This document shows positions 1-9,980 of a DNA stretch of 64,000 nucleotides, piece after piece. This DNA is from Staphylotrichum longicolle (Eukaryota; Ascomycota; Sordariomycetes; Sordariales; Chaetomiaceae): positions 4,216,001 through 4,280,000 of the forward strand of contig JAHCVI010000001.1 in the NCBI GenBank assembly GCA_019096155.1, given 5' to 3'. The position numbers and the translations under genes were made by a program. The notes beneath the pieces are model-generated. The model searched no databases and was not told the origin of the DNA. It worked only from the letters and a program-made list of their open reading frames with translations. Every line of letters starts with the position of its first letter. Position 1 is the first letter of the stretch.

Positions 1-529
1 AGGAGGACAACAATAACCAACTAGCAGGAGTCAGAGGTTCCCGGTGCTCTAAACTGGCGGGAAGATCCGCGTCACGTACCTTGGAGCCTGTCCACTCCCG
101 GATCGGGTGCGGCTTCACATACTTGGCCAAGTACTCCATACCCTTTCTCAGAGGGGTGTGGACTTTGAGATCCATGGTTGCCGCGCAGGTAGCCCGGGCC
201 ATGTCGGCAACTGCCACCCTTTCAGGGTCCTCTTCGGTATGTGCGAACTTGGCCAGCGCCTGGTCCCATTCCCGGAGTGCCGCTGGTGTGCGCCCTTGTT
301 CAGTCAACAAGCTGGCGATCTTGATGGATAAGCGCAGGTCTGCGCGCATGGCTTCTGCCTCTCTGTAAAGCGCCAGGGCTTTATTAAAGTTCCCGAGGTC
401 TCGCTCCCGGTCTGCTTCGGTAATGAGATCATCGCGTTGGCTTGTGTCAAGGCCGCCAGGGGCGTCAGGGGGTTGGGAGATGACGACTGATGCCAAGCTG
501 CTGTCAAGCCTGTCTACGTTGGAGTCCAT
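1..529 (-). CDS. TPR-containing protein, 5' part only
   Basis: Only the start of this minus-strand gene is inside the window. The first exon runs from an ATG at 529 down to 80 (150 codons) and ends at a GTACGT donor. A CTGAC branch-like site and a CTAG acceptor at 21-24 would close an intron of 59 nt (21-79), leaving 20 bases of the next exon at the window edge. Residues 35 to 105 read as helical, alanine- and leucine-rich tetratricopeptide-like pairs, for example the stretch DLGNFNKALALYREAEAM followed by a second helix pair around EQGRTPAALREWDQALAKF. TPR repeats usually mediate protein contacts. The part after the intron starts hydrophobic (LVIVVLL), so a membrane segment or a new domain may follow outside the window. 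The ATG sits 327 bases from the start of the divergent neighbour at 857. Function unknown. Confidence 0.55.
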   Translation of the reverse strand, partial: MDSNVDRLDSSLASVVISQPPDAPGGLDTSQRDDLITEADRERDLGNFNKALALYREAEAMRADLRLSIKIASLLTEQGRTPAALREWDQALAKFAHTEEDPERVAVADMARATCAATMDLKVHTPLRKGMEYLAKYVKPHPIREWTGSKVRDADLPASLEHREPLTPASWLLLSS

Positions 530-856
530 GTCGAAGTGCTCAGTGCTGGAGTGGCCATGCCGCTCATCACTGGGAAAAGCATGAACGAAGTAGGCATTTA
601 ACTATGCACATCACAGCCCAACCCCGCTTCAGCTCGCAACCGCGCGGCGCAAGTCTTCGGGCGGCTGAGTCGGCAGGGCTCTTGGGCAGAAATGCTGATT
701 GGAAGCCAACTGAAACACTGGCCGTGCCACGTCTTGCATAACCGCTGCGTCGAGACCACTCATCGTCTCCCTTCATCGGCTCCCTCTTTCAACCTCTGCA
801 TCGCTTTTCTAGCCCCTGTATCCCAACACACCTCAACCGCAAGGGCAACAGACGCC
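530..856. promoter_or_regulatory. Divergent promoter gap
   Basis: A 327-base gap between two divergent start codons (529 minus, 857 plus). The stretch 755-850 is rich in C and T on the plus strand, as is common just upstream of filamentous fungal start codons. I see no clear TATA box. Confidence 0.4.
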
Positions 857-1857
857 ATGACTACGCGTACGGCACAGGACCCCTACTCTATAGTTGTTGA
901 GCTGGTGCCAGACAAGCTCGACGGCAGTCTCGGTCCTTCCACCAGGGCGACCCCCGCCAAGATCGCCGAAGGGTCGGAAAAGGCCCTTTACAAGGAGAAC
1001 CGAAATCATACTCTAGAATGCCGGGTCGTCCACCTCCAGCACGGAACGCTGCACAATGAACCCGCCGTGCTCGTTGCGTTTGAGTTCCAGTTCACCACCC
1101 CCGTCCTATCCAGCAGCAGACGCATCGTGTCGGCAGACATTGACATCTCGTTCGACTGCGACACCATCACGCCTGATGCAACGACCTTCCGCGCCAAAGT
1201 GGTCAACTACGCTCCAGCATTCGTAGAGGGGCCCCCGACCGATGTGACTAAGGAAACCGAGCTGTTGTTCAAGCCCAACCTCGCCTCACCCGGACCGGTG
1301 CAGGCCGGGCTTGAGTTTGGGTTCAGCGAGCGGACGACCTTTGTCGAGAAGCAGGCCCTCCAGGTGCAGGGATCTGCGTCGAGCTCTGACACGAGGAACG
1401 AGGTGCACCGGGCGCGATGGCAGGTCAAGGAGAACAGAGCTACCAAGAAGGGCATCCCGCACGTGTTCCGCACGGCCGCGCTGGTCAGGACAAGGGAGAG
1501 GGTTCCCCTGCTGTGCTCGTTGAGACTGGAAGTCTTTAGCGGGCGGAGGAGACTGCTCGGCGTGCCCTGGAGTGCCGACCAGCCGCTTGTCATGGAGCCT
1601 GACGCAGCGGTTGGGAGCGCGCTGGGCAGTCCGCGGTTTGAAGAGCTGCAAGAACGGGACTGGGAGGAGTTGCTTCAGATCTCATATCCGACGGCGGTAA
1701 GTGAGTCAAGCCCCGGTAGCAACCCCCTCATCGGACTATACTCATACCCCTGCAGACACTGCAGATTACCAGGGAGTCGAAGCCTCACCCAACTTCGCGC
1801 TGGGGAGAGAGAGAACAAGCAACACCAGACTTGGCCGCGTATACACCTGGTAAATGA
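857..1857 (+). CDS. Conserved-looking protein of unknown function
   Basis: Two exons: 857-1696 and 1756-1857. The 59-nt intron has a GTAAGT donor and a TGCAG acceptor; both exons are in phase 0, giving 313 residues. A second CAG at 1764 would lengthen the intron by 9 bases. The open frame continues upstream to 692, but the ATG at 857 follows a CT-rich leader and is the first ATG that gives a natural-looking protein. The chain alternates polar and hydrophobic residues through residues 50-230, which suggests a beta-rich fold. I see no signal peptide, membrane segment or catalytic motif. I do not recognise the family. It starts back to back with the TPR gene, so the two may share control. Confidence 0.6.
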
Positions 1858-1951
1858 CTAGCACAAACACGGATTGTAATAAGTCTTCTTTGGGTCTATA
1901 CATTTGGGCCTATCCAGTCCCCGCTCGGTCTTGCTTGGCGACATCTAAATG

Positions 1952-1968
1952 AAAAAAAAAAAAAAAAA
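1952..1968 (+). repeat. A17 homopolymer
   Basis: A run of 17 adenines lies in the 147-base space between the convergent 3' ends of the genes at 857-1857 and 2005-3695. Confidence 0.85.
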
Positions 1969-2004
1969 GAAGAAAAATATAACCCATTGCACAAGAGACC
2001 CTTT

Positions 2005-3695
2005 CTATGTGTATACCTGCTGATAAATCACGCGCATCTGCGCACACACCTCCTGCAGGCGCTTGAACTGCGCCAGCTCCTCATGGCAGTAGACCCCCAT
2101 CGAGTCCTCCCACAGCAGCTTCTCGACGTCGCGGCCCAGGGTCTCCATGATCCAGCCGTTGTCGCCCCACAGGCGCACATACCTGCCCGCCTCGTCCGTC
2201 TCGACGAGGCCCCATTTCTTGTCGAGGATCCGCGTGAAGTCGGGCTTGACGCCGGCGTGGTGGAAGAACATGGTGCGGCCGTGTTGGTGCTCCAGCACCA
2301 GGTCTCCGACGGTGGCGAGGAATGTTGAGTTGGTGAGGAAGTCCTCTTCGACGATGCTAGTCGCCTCTGCCCCTTCTCGCTTGCGCGGCGCCGGCGCCGG
2401 CGGATCGGTGTTCTTTTGGCCTTCTCGATGGCGGCCATGACGGCACGGTAATCCTCCATTGGATCCATCTGCAGAAGAAACATACCCGTCCACTTGCCCT
2501 TGGCCGACCGCCCGTGCACAGAAGGCAACTTCTTCACGTCATAGTACCCCTTCTTGACGCCGATCCCGGGTTCCATCCACGCCGTCGGCTGCTTGTACGC
2601 CCCCTGCTGCCGTAGTGCTTCCAGCACCAGCGCAGCCTGGAGGAACGTCTCCTTGTCACCCTCCCCCGCGGCGTGCTGGCTGAGCAGGGGATAGTAGTGC
2701 TTCGGCCCGTTGTAGTTGTAGTAGGCGGCCAGGAGGAGGCTGTCGGCGTGGCGGGCTTTGTCGTACACGATCATGCCGCTCTCCGAGGAAGCACGCGAGG
2801 CAAGGGGCGGAACGTCCATGCCGCCGGCAATCCTGTAGAACAGTGGCGAGACGGTCGGCGTCCAGAAGTCAGGCCAGGTAATCAAGCCGGCCGAGGTGAA
2901 CGGCTCGGCGCCCTGGCCGAAGATGGCGTCCGGGTTCATCACCGGGAGGCAGTCGGCGTCGAGGAAGAGCACGTTTTGGAACGTCGAGGCGATGATCGAG
3001 ACAAACTTCCACTGGAAACGCACAAACTTGGGCACGAGCCGGCCCATGCCGGCCCACGTGTCGTCCAAAGACAGGCAGGTGGCGTTATAACGAGGCATCG
3101 TCTTGGCGCATACCAAGTCCACCCATGGCGATGATGAGTCGAGGAAGATCTGTATCGGCAAGCGCGAGCCAGTCCGCCGTGTCATCAGCACCAGCGAGAT
3201 GACCTGGCCAAAGTTGGCTACGCCCGCCGTCGTTACGATGCCCGTGGTGTTGGCTTCATAGGGAAGATGGCTGGCGAACAAAGCGAGCTGGTCGACGAGG
3301 GAGGCATGCGATTGCCGGAACTTGGCTTCGTCGTCCCCGCGCAGCTTGACTATGTCCTCGCGTGTGACGTTGATATCCGGCTTCCAGTTGATCGCAGCAT
3401 CCCAGTCCTTGATCTTCACCGCACGTGCCGTCACACGGGTGCTCTCGAGGCGAGTGAAGAACTCCACCCACCAGCCGCTGGGCGGCGCATGGTTGTCGTT
3501 GTTGGGGTGGCGGATGGGAACACGCGCCGGAGCGTAGAAGCCATCGTAGAAGAACAAGCGGTAGGCGAGGCAGGCGAATGTGAACAAGAGAATGGCGACG
3601 GCAGCAAACCTGGCCTTCCCGCCGCGAAGAAAGACCTTCAGCGGGAAGTGGCGGAGGAACGCGAGCCTTCCCAGAGGTGTCTGGTCCATCTGCAA
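2005..3695 (-). CDS. GT71-type alpha-mannosyltransferase (MNN2-like), frameshifted
   Basis: This is a type II Golgi glycosyltransferase. A short cytosolic N terminus is followed by one membrane anchor (about residues 29-48, FAAVAILLFTFACLAYRLFF) and a luminal catalytic domain. The motif FLDADCLPVMNPD in the middle of the chain carries the DxD (D-A-D) that binds the metal-nucleotide sugar in the Mnn1/Mnn2 family. Members add mannose to N-glycan outer chains and cell-wall mannoprotein, using GDP-mannose. No intron is needed. The reading frame changes at the TTTT run at 2414-2417 (AAAA on the coding strand): upstream codons read well to about MAAIEKAK, and the remaining C-terminal part (TSIVEEDFLTNSTFL... 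to QQVYT) is in another frame and needs one extra A. Without the correction the frame runs on into an Arg/Ser-rich artefact ending at 2028. The sequence error may lie in the assembly. Family call firm; exact linkage specificity not inferable. Confidence 0.8.
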
Positions 3696-4567
3696 CGAAC
3701 GGGCGAGGCGTCGGAAGCGCAGTGGTGGGCGCTATCGCTCCTTATTTGATGAAACCGGGATGAAGTAGGATGTTATAATTCCATGTTTCGAGCGGACCAT
3801 CAAATACCAAGCCTACCAAGAATGGACGAGAGCGCTCAAGCAAGCGACCTGCGCACACCAAGGCACCTTTAACTCTCAGTTCCGAGTCTTGGGCACAAGA
3901 GGTTAGCAGCTTAACACCCTCTGTCCACGAACTGTGCAATGAAGGTGGAAGAAGATGGGGGTACTGTTTATGGCTCGGACGCGTATGTACGCGGGGGACG
4001 ACTTTTCATCGAATGCCTGGAGCTTTTGCTTTGGGTTTTGCCCCTTGATTTTGACGTCCTGACTCGGCTCAGGTCCGGTAGAAATGGGACGGGGATTGTG
4101 GCTCCTTCAGCTTGGCAATGTTCCTTGGCAATGTTCCTTGGCAATGTTCCCTGCCAGGGGATGTTTATGCAGTTGGTTCGCAGGCACCGAGCGAGGGCCG
4201 AAGCCGAGCCAACACGAAGGGGTTGTAAAAGCGGGCCATGAAAGCGTTTGCCGGGTCTATTCTAAGTCCTTAGTTGACCAATTAACGATCTCACAGTGCA
4301 GAGTGTCTCTCCCCGTCCACTCCAAGCAGATTCTGTGTCCAAGCCCCTTTCCATCTACACTGTAGGTTCGGCCGTTCCGCAGGCGGTCATCGTGAATAAT
4401 ACTCTTGGGAAAATGGACTTCGAGTTTGCGAGGTGGGCTGCGCATGTGGTCGCGAATGTCGTTCAGGCGCTTGGCAAACGTGCCCCAAGATCATGCACTC
4501 GATGACCCGCACCGGCCCACGATCATCTTGGACAACGGACAGCAGCCAGGAACGAGGTTGGGCTGGA
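3696..4567. other. Intergenic, promoter side of the mannosyltransferase
   Basis: 872 bases between the start of the GT71 gene and the 3' end of the oxidoreductase gene. Small open frames here lack coding character. The only distinct structure is a triplicated 13-mer at 4111-4149, listed separately. Confidence 0.5.
4111..4149 (+). repeat. Tandem 13-bp repeat, three exact copies
   Basis: The unit CTTGGCAATGTTC occurs three times head to tail with no mismatch, at 4111-4123, 4124-4136 and 4137-4149. It lies about 415 bases upstream of the GT71 start codon. Confidence 0.95.
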
Positions 4568-5801
4568 CTACTGCCTTAACGGATCGCTCGACGCGCCGAC
4601 CTCGATGACAATCTTGCCCTTTGCCCTCCCAGTGGCCAGTTTCTCATACGCCTAGTAAGATGTGTTAGCCCCTGCTCAAGTGCAATGAAATACCACCTTC
4701 ACATACCTCAACCACCCGCTCCATGGGAAATTCGGAATCAATGAGGGCTTCCTTGATCACCCCCAGCTCCACCCACTGGGCAACCTGGCTCGCGATCTTG
4801 CCTGATGCGCTGAGGAGAAAGAGATGATAGCTCCGAGGCGTTCCGCCGAGGAAGGTGGGCCGCATCTTGTTCCTGATGAACGGCACCACGCCCTGCGACC
4901 AGCCGCCGACGATGGTGACGAACTTGCTGCCCGGCTTGAGGTACCCCGGCGACTTCGAAAACAACGCCTGGCTGCCGACGCAGTCCAGGATCGCATCAAA
5001 CTGCTTCTCGTTCTCGCCGAACCGCTGCGCGAGGTGCTCCTCCAGCGGGTCGTGCTCGCGGTAGTCAACGACCTGCCTCGGGTCAGCAACCATTCCATCC
5101 CTTCCTCCCTACCCAAGCAAAGCAAACACTCACCTCCGCCACCCCCAACCTCTCCACCAACCCCCTATTACCCCCCGAACAGACCCCCACAACCTCCGCC
5201 CCGAGCCCCTTCAACACCTGCACCGCAATCGTCCCACCCCGCACTCGCGCCCATTCACCAGCACCCTCCTCCCCTCCCAGCCCCCGCCTTCCACCGCTCC
5301 TCCCCCGAAACCCGCACACCGCATACCTGACCATCTCCGCGGCAGTCTGCCCCGCAATGCCCATCACCCCGACCGCCTCTCTGCCCCCCCACCCCTCCAC
5401 CTCCGGCACCTTCACCACCAGCCCGCTCTCGACAACCACATACTCGGCCAACGTCCCCCTACCCCCGCGACCTCCCTCAGCCCCATCGCGCCACACACCC
5501 TGTCCCCGACGGCCAGCCCCCTCTCTTTCGGCACGGCATCGCCCACGGCGACAATCACCCCCGCGAAATCAAGCCCCGGGACGGGAGAAGACCGGCCGCC
5601 GCCGCGCAACGGACGGGTGAGAAAGGGCGGCAGGAAGCGGAGGATGGCGAGGTCGGCTGGGTTGAGGGCCGCGTGGGTGACTCTGAGGAGGAGGGCGGTC
5701 GGGGACGTGGAGGGAGTAGGAAAATCGGGGAGGGGGTGGGCGGGGTGGAATGTGAGGGCGGCGCGCGGGGTGGTGAAGGAGGTTTGTGTGTAGGCTTTCA
5801 T
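4568..5801 (-). CDS. Medium-chain NAD(P)H:quinone oxidoreductase-like protein, frame-disrupted
   Basis: A zinc-independent member of the medium-chain dehydrogenase family. Start ATG at 5801. Exon 1 is 5134-5801, intron 5073-5133 (GTGAGT..GGCAG), exon 2 4707-5072, intron 4652-4706 (GTATGT..ACTAG), exon 3 4568-4651. Visible family marks are the N-terminal GroES-like part (GLDFAGVIVAVGD, VGDRV), GTLAEYVVV, GIAGQTAAEMVRY, then GTIAVQVLKGLGAEVVGVC, VVDYREHD and a C-terminal KIVIEVG. Exon 1 is not one clean frame. A G-run near 5462-5466 needs one extra base to reach GTLAEYVVV. The glycine-rich cofactor loop at about 5238-5264 (VLVN then GASAG) reads only in two other frames before the original frame resumes. 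Exons 2 and 3 are intact. Either the consensus has homopolymer errors in this very G-rich stretch or the gene is decaying. Substrate unknown. Confidence 0.7.
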
Positions 5802-6358
5802 TGCCGATGGGAGGGAGGAGGAGGAGGGATTGGTGGCCGTGGTGGTGGTGGGTGGTTGGGGCATCTTTTTGGGAATGGATGAGGTTGGTGTGGGTGGTTA
5901 TGCGATTTGGTAATAGTGGATTGGAGTAATGATGGAAGTTGAGAATCAAGTGTTTTTGGTTGATGGATGTGCTGGATCTGTAAGTTGAGTTGAGATGCCA
6001 ACAATCGCAAGTTTACTGTTTGGATGGACGTTCGAGGTTGAGGTGTGAGATGAAACACTGGGATGAAACCAGGCAGGGATCCACACTCGGCCAGTTCCGT
6101 AGATTCCCCAATTCGGACCCCAACCAAGGGGGAAAGCTCACAGGCACAAGACATCCCGAACACGAAACTGGGTGGGAGACAGCGAAAGACGCAAAGATGA
6201 TGGGCCATCCATGAGTCTCAAAAATACAATACAATACAATCTTGCGTACAGCCAAATTGACTCCAGGACCGGGTATGCCCAAAGATATCCCAAACCAAGC
6301 CAACGCCGCCACCCGTCCTTCCCCAAGAAAACTCCAAAAGTATCAGACGAGACAAAAA
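5802..6358. other. Intergenic, with (AATAC)n microsatellite
   Basis: 557 bases between the oxidoreductase start and the 3' end of ATG17. The part 5806-5880 is strongly G-rich on the plus strand. A short AATAC repeat lies at 6223-6240. I see no gene. Confidence 0.5.
6223..6240 (+). repeat. (AATAC)3.6 microsatellite
   Basis: Three full AATAC units plus AAT, without mismatch, just downstream of the ATG17 stop codon. Confidence 0.9.
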
Positions 6359-7926
6359 TCACCGGGCTAGTCCCTTGCCCTTGCCCGTCGGCTTCGCAAT
6401 CGTCGGCGTGGTCAGCCCGTCACGCGTCTCCGAGCCCGCGCCGGCGCCCTCCCTGACCGGTACCAGCTCCCAGCGCGTCAGCGGGTTGTTCATACCAACC
6501 CACAGATCTGTGGGCAGGAACTCGCCGACCTCCTGCCGGAAGTGCTCGCGCTGCTTCCTGTCGGCCTCGACGAGGTTGTCCACATTCTCCTTGGCCTTGC
6601 GCAGCGTCGCCTGGATCTTGTCCTCGGCCGCGCGCCGCCGCTCCACCTCCAGCAACAGACTGCCATAGGCGCTCGCGTAGCCCTCATAGAACCGCCTCAG
6701 CCCGTCCATCTCCTCGAGCTTGCCGAGAATGACCTCCTTCTCGTCCACCCAGCGCTGCTCAAACTCGTGCTCGGCGGCGACGTAGCTGGGCAGGCGCGCG
6801 CCAATCTCCTCGAGCGCGCGGAACCCCACGAGCGTCGCCATGTTGGCGTCCCGTATGCGGTCGGCCTGCTCCTTGAGGGCGCCAAACTCCTGTTCCATTT
6901 GTTGCAGGACGGCCTGGATCTCGGCCACGACCTCGTCCACCTCGGGCGCGTCCTCCAGCACGACCTGCACGATCTCGGCAAGCTCCTGCGGGTCCATCGG
7001 CTCGAGGTCCGGCAGGTCCGACTCGTGCTCGTTGATAACCCCCGAGATGGACACAGGGTCGCCGTCGTCGGTAGCCTCGGCAGCGCGGCGGCGGGCGAGC
7101 GCGGCGCCGCCTTCGGTTGCCCGCACCGCCTTGACGCACATGTCGAAGTGGGTGGTGAGCGAGGTGAGGTGTTGGGCCATGTCGTGCGAGTGCTCGGCGA
7201 GGGACGCCAGCAGGTGTGGGATCGGCTGGTAGGCGGAGGACGAGGGCGAGTCGGATGCGGGTGTCGCGGGCAGGGTCTCGTTCAGCAGGCGGAGGTCGTG
7301 GTCGAAGCGGAGGAGGTCGCCATCGAAGGACGTTTGAGCGGCCTGGTAGGCGCGGGTAAGCGGGGGTTGAGGAGGGGGGATGAGTTTTGTGGTAATGGGC
7401 TTACCTGCAAGTCGCCAATGCTCGCCTTGAGAGCATTGTGCATGGCCTCGACGCTGTTCTCGTCGACAAAGTCCATCAGGCACTTGTCGGGCTCCCCCGG
7501 CGGACGGAAGACGGGCTCTACGCGCGTCTCCCGCAGCATCCGCATCGTCTTCTCGAGCTTCTCGTTGGCGGCATCCAGGGTGCGAGGCAGCTGCTTGAAC
7601 TCGCGGCGGGCCTTGTCGTAGGTGCGCTCCATGCCGCGGCGGAGCATGCGCAGCACCTGCACCTCTTCCGCAATGACCCAATGTAGGAAGCCCGTCTGGG
7701 CGCTCTGGATGACCGAGTCCTCGTGCATCTGGCGGGCGTGTGTGGCTAGGTCGTTGGCGCGGAGGACCAGGGCCATGGACGAGAGCGACTGCTTGGCGGC
7801 GAGCAGATGGCGGACCAAGACCTCGACGGGGACATCGGCGACGTCGAAGCCGGGCGAGACCGGATCATGATACGAGGTTGGTCGAGAGCGTGGCTCAGCC
7901 AGCGAGGCTGGCCGGGACGCGGCCAT
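6359..7926 (-). CDS. atg17: Autophagy-related protein 17
   Basis: Atg17 is the scaffold that gathers the Atg1 kinase complex at the pre-autophagosomal site. Two exons: 7405-7926 and 6359-7342, separated by a 62-nt intron (GTAAGC..ACCAG), giving 501 residues. The ATG at 7926 is preferred; the open frame continues upstream to 8001 but adds an Arg/Ser-rich stretch unlike the family. The N-terminal block after DVPVEVLVRHLLAAKQSLSS matches the Apg17 family opening, and the chain is almost entirely alpha-helical and coiled coil, with long charged heptad-like runs at residues 110-170 and 330-455. The C-terminal part (LPTDLWVGMNNPLTRWELVP) is the conserved end of filamentous fungal Atg17. Length fits the family. 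The last ten residues are lysine- and glycine-rich. Confidence 0.88.
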
Positions 7927-8655
7927 CTTTGTGCGATGGGCTCGAGGTGTTGAGGATGACGGGGACCGAGCGAGAACCTGGAAGCGGAAGCTGAACAACA
8001 CAAAGTTGAGAAGGGAAAGTCGGGGTGCGCCAGCGCTGATGGAGAGCGCAGGCCGTTACGGCATGTTTGATGGCCGACAACAGATGGAGAAGAGACGAGG
8101 ATGATGAGGACCACAACGATGGAAGACAAGGTGACGGAAGCGACTGTTGAAGTTGCAAGCCAGGCTCTCCAGGCTCCCTCACCGGACTGCGTGACGCGGT
8201 TTGGCGGGTTGGTTCCAGGTGATTGATTGCCCTGGTTGACAGGGGATCGGTTCCACTGAGACAGAACAGCTCCACAGCCCCACCGGAGCTTGAGCAGGGG
8301 CCATCTTCACTAATAACCTAGGTTGCAGTCCCTCCCGTCCCTGTTTAAGCTTTGGGTCACAGTCAAAGAATTCTGGATAAGACCTCCACCCGGCAGCTCT
8401 TAGTTATCCCTCGAACACTCCAAAACTGGAACCGGGAAGATGGAACTGTGGAAGGCACACGATGGAAATTTATGCAGGTGAACGGGCGTTTCTTTGAGAA
8501 GAACAGGATCTGGACCTGTTTTGGCAACCTTACTTCCCTTTCCACTTTTGAGATCCGTGGTTGCGCCATTCACAACGGGAAAGTGGTAGAAAGGGCTGAT
8601 GCACGCTCCAATCCACTCAACACGCCCCCTTTTTATGCCTGCCCAATATCCCGAC
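7927..8655. other. Intergenic, upstream of ATG17
   Basis: 729 bases of leader and promoter for ATG17. Overlapping short frames on both strands are of random type. No repeat or recognisable motif was found. Confidence 0.45.
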
Positions 8656-8943
8656 TCAGCACTTCAATGTCGCCAACACAAAACGTATCCCTCCCCTCCA
8701 CGGACCCAAGAGCACCGCCGACATTGCAGATGCATGTACCGTCATGGTGTCATCGCCCTTGAAATCGGCAGACAGGGCGCGATGTCCGGCGTCCGTGTCG
8801 GTGAAGCAGCCCGAACGAGTGAAGGCAGCCCGGGTCGAGAGACTCGAGACGGGGATGGGGCGTCTGCTCGGCAGCGCGGTGGCCGTCGAGAAGAGCGCCG
8901 AAAGGAGTGGCGCGGCCCATAGGCCAAACGAGAGAGACGGCAT
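8656..8943 (-). pseudogene. Truncated secreted WSC-domain protein
   Basis: A 95-codon frame starts at 8943 with a signal peptide (residues 1-23, hydrophobic core LWAAPLLSALFSTATA). Residues 44-68 match the first third of a WSC domain: SGCFTDTDAGHRALSADFKG then DDTMTV. A full WSC domain continues with several cysteine pairs (C..FC..YFG..Y..ECYCG). Here the chain leaves that pattern after TMTV and stops soon after. A possible GTACAT donor follows TMTV, but the next 600 bases on the minus strand hold no cysteine-rich continuation. It is best read as the 5' remnant of a WSC gene, or a very short secreted protein. WSC domains bind cell-wall polysaccharide in sensors and enzymes. Confidence 0.45.
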
Positions 8944-9980
8944 CGCAACTCAACAGCGTGCCTGTGCCAAATGCTCGGGCCTGGCGAGGGTGGGTGAGGG
9001 ACGACTCAGGGTGATCTCCCTGTCACTGGCACACGGGGAGGACTCAGTTATAACCAAGTGAAAACAGATCCTGTCCACGCCACCCCGGGCTCTCTTTGCT
9101 TGTCCATACTCCATTCCGAGTCTCCCGAAAAATGCTCTTCAGCTTGCGCGTGGCCGTTCTGCCTGGGGTACAGCATGTTGCCTGCCGACCAGAGGCCAAC
9201 CTCTGGAGCAGAAATCTCTTTTGTTTTTCCATAATGTCGTTACCAGGAGAGCTAAAGTCCCCACCCAGCGGAACCGAGGACATGGGACCGTCGGGGGTTG
9301 ACCAGGGACTTCTGTTTTTAGTAACTTTGATTTGGGCCTGGAATCTGGCGGTTGCTGGTGTTCCGTGTTTGGTAAGGTAATTTTGTCGAGACCAAAGTCC
9401 CTTGCAAGGAGCGCACAGACTCGTCTCGGTTGCTTGAAGAGTCACCGCTGGGAGGCGAATCCCAAAGCTCTGGACTTCCAGAACTTCCACTGCCACATTT
9501 GGGGGGAGAACGTCAGAATTGCTCACGATGTGCCATCACAGACTCACAGAAAGCATCACACGTAGACGGGTGCATGACGAGCCGGCTCTCGTCATCCTCA
9601 ACATGCCTACCACAGTACTGTGTATAAGGTAGTAAGTATTTCTGGGCATGCATCCTGTTACTTTGCTGTTTTTTCGGCAGTCTTGCTCTTTTCTCATTCC
9701 ACTTCCCTTTGCTCAAAAACACCACAGAACAGCTCCTCTGGCTGCAACCCTTGCCACGGCAATTCCACCATCCTCCCAAGCAAAATACCCCGCGAACCGA
9801 TAAGATAAGGCAGCACCCCACCAAAAATTCAAGATGCCGCTGCGATTCACACCCAACCGCTCATCCCACGACAAAGCCCTCCTCAAGTCCGAGCTGGATC
9901 ACCGCCGCCGACTTGCAGACCAAGGCCTTGTTGGGAAACTGCACGAACACTCCTCGAGAAGTCACGGCTGGCAGACCACC
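8944..9980. other. Intergenic, promoter and leader of RIO1
   Basis: 1,037 bases. A 160-codon frame on the minus strand (9044-9526) shows no domain, signal or codon regularity and is not called. The segment 9834-9980 is open in frame with RIO1 but reads like translated leader. Confidence 0.4.

Noticed and set aside
9044..9526. A 160-codon minus-strand frame between the WSC remnant and RIO1
   Set aside because: Random-looking composition, and it overlaps the likely RIO1 promoter.
9834..9980. N-terminal extension of RIO1 from the ATG at 9834
   Set aside because: The 49 residues look like translated leader, and the ATG at 9981 has a far better start context.
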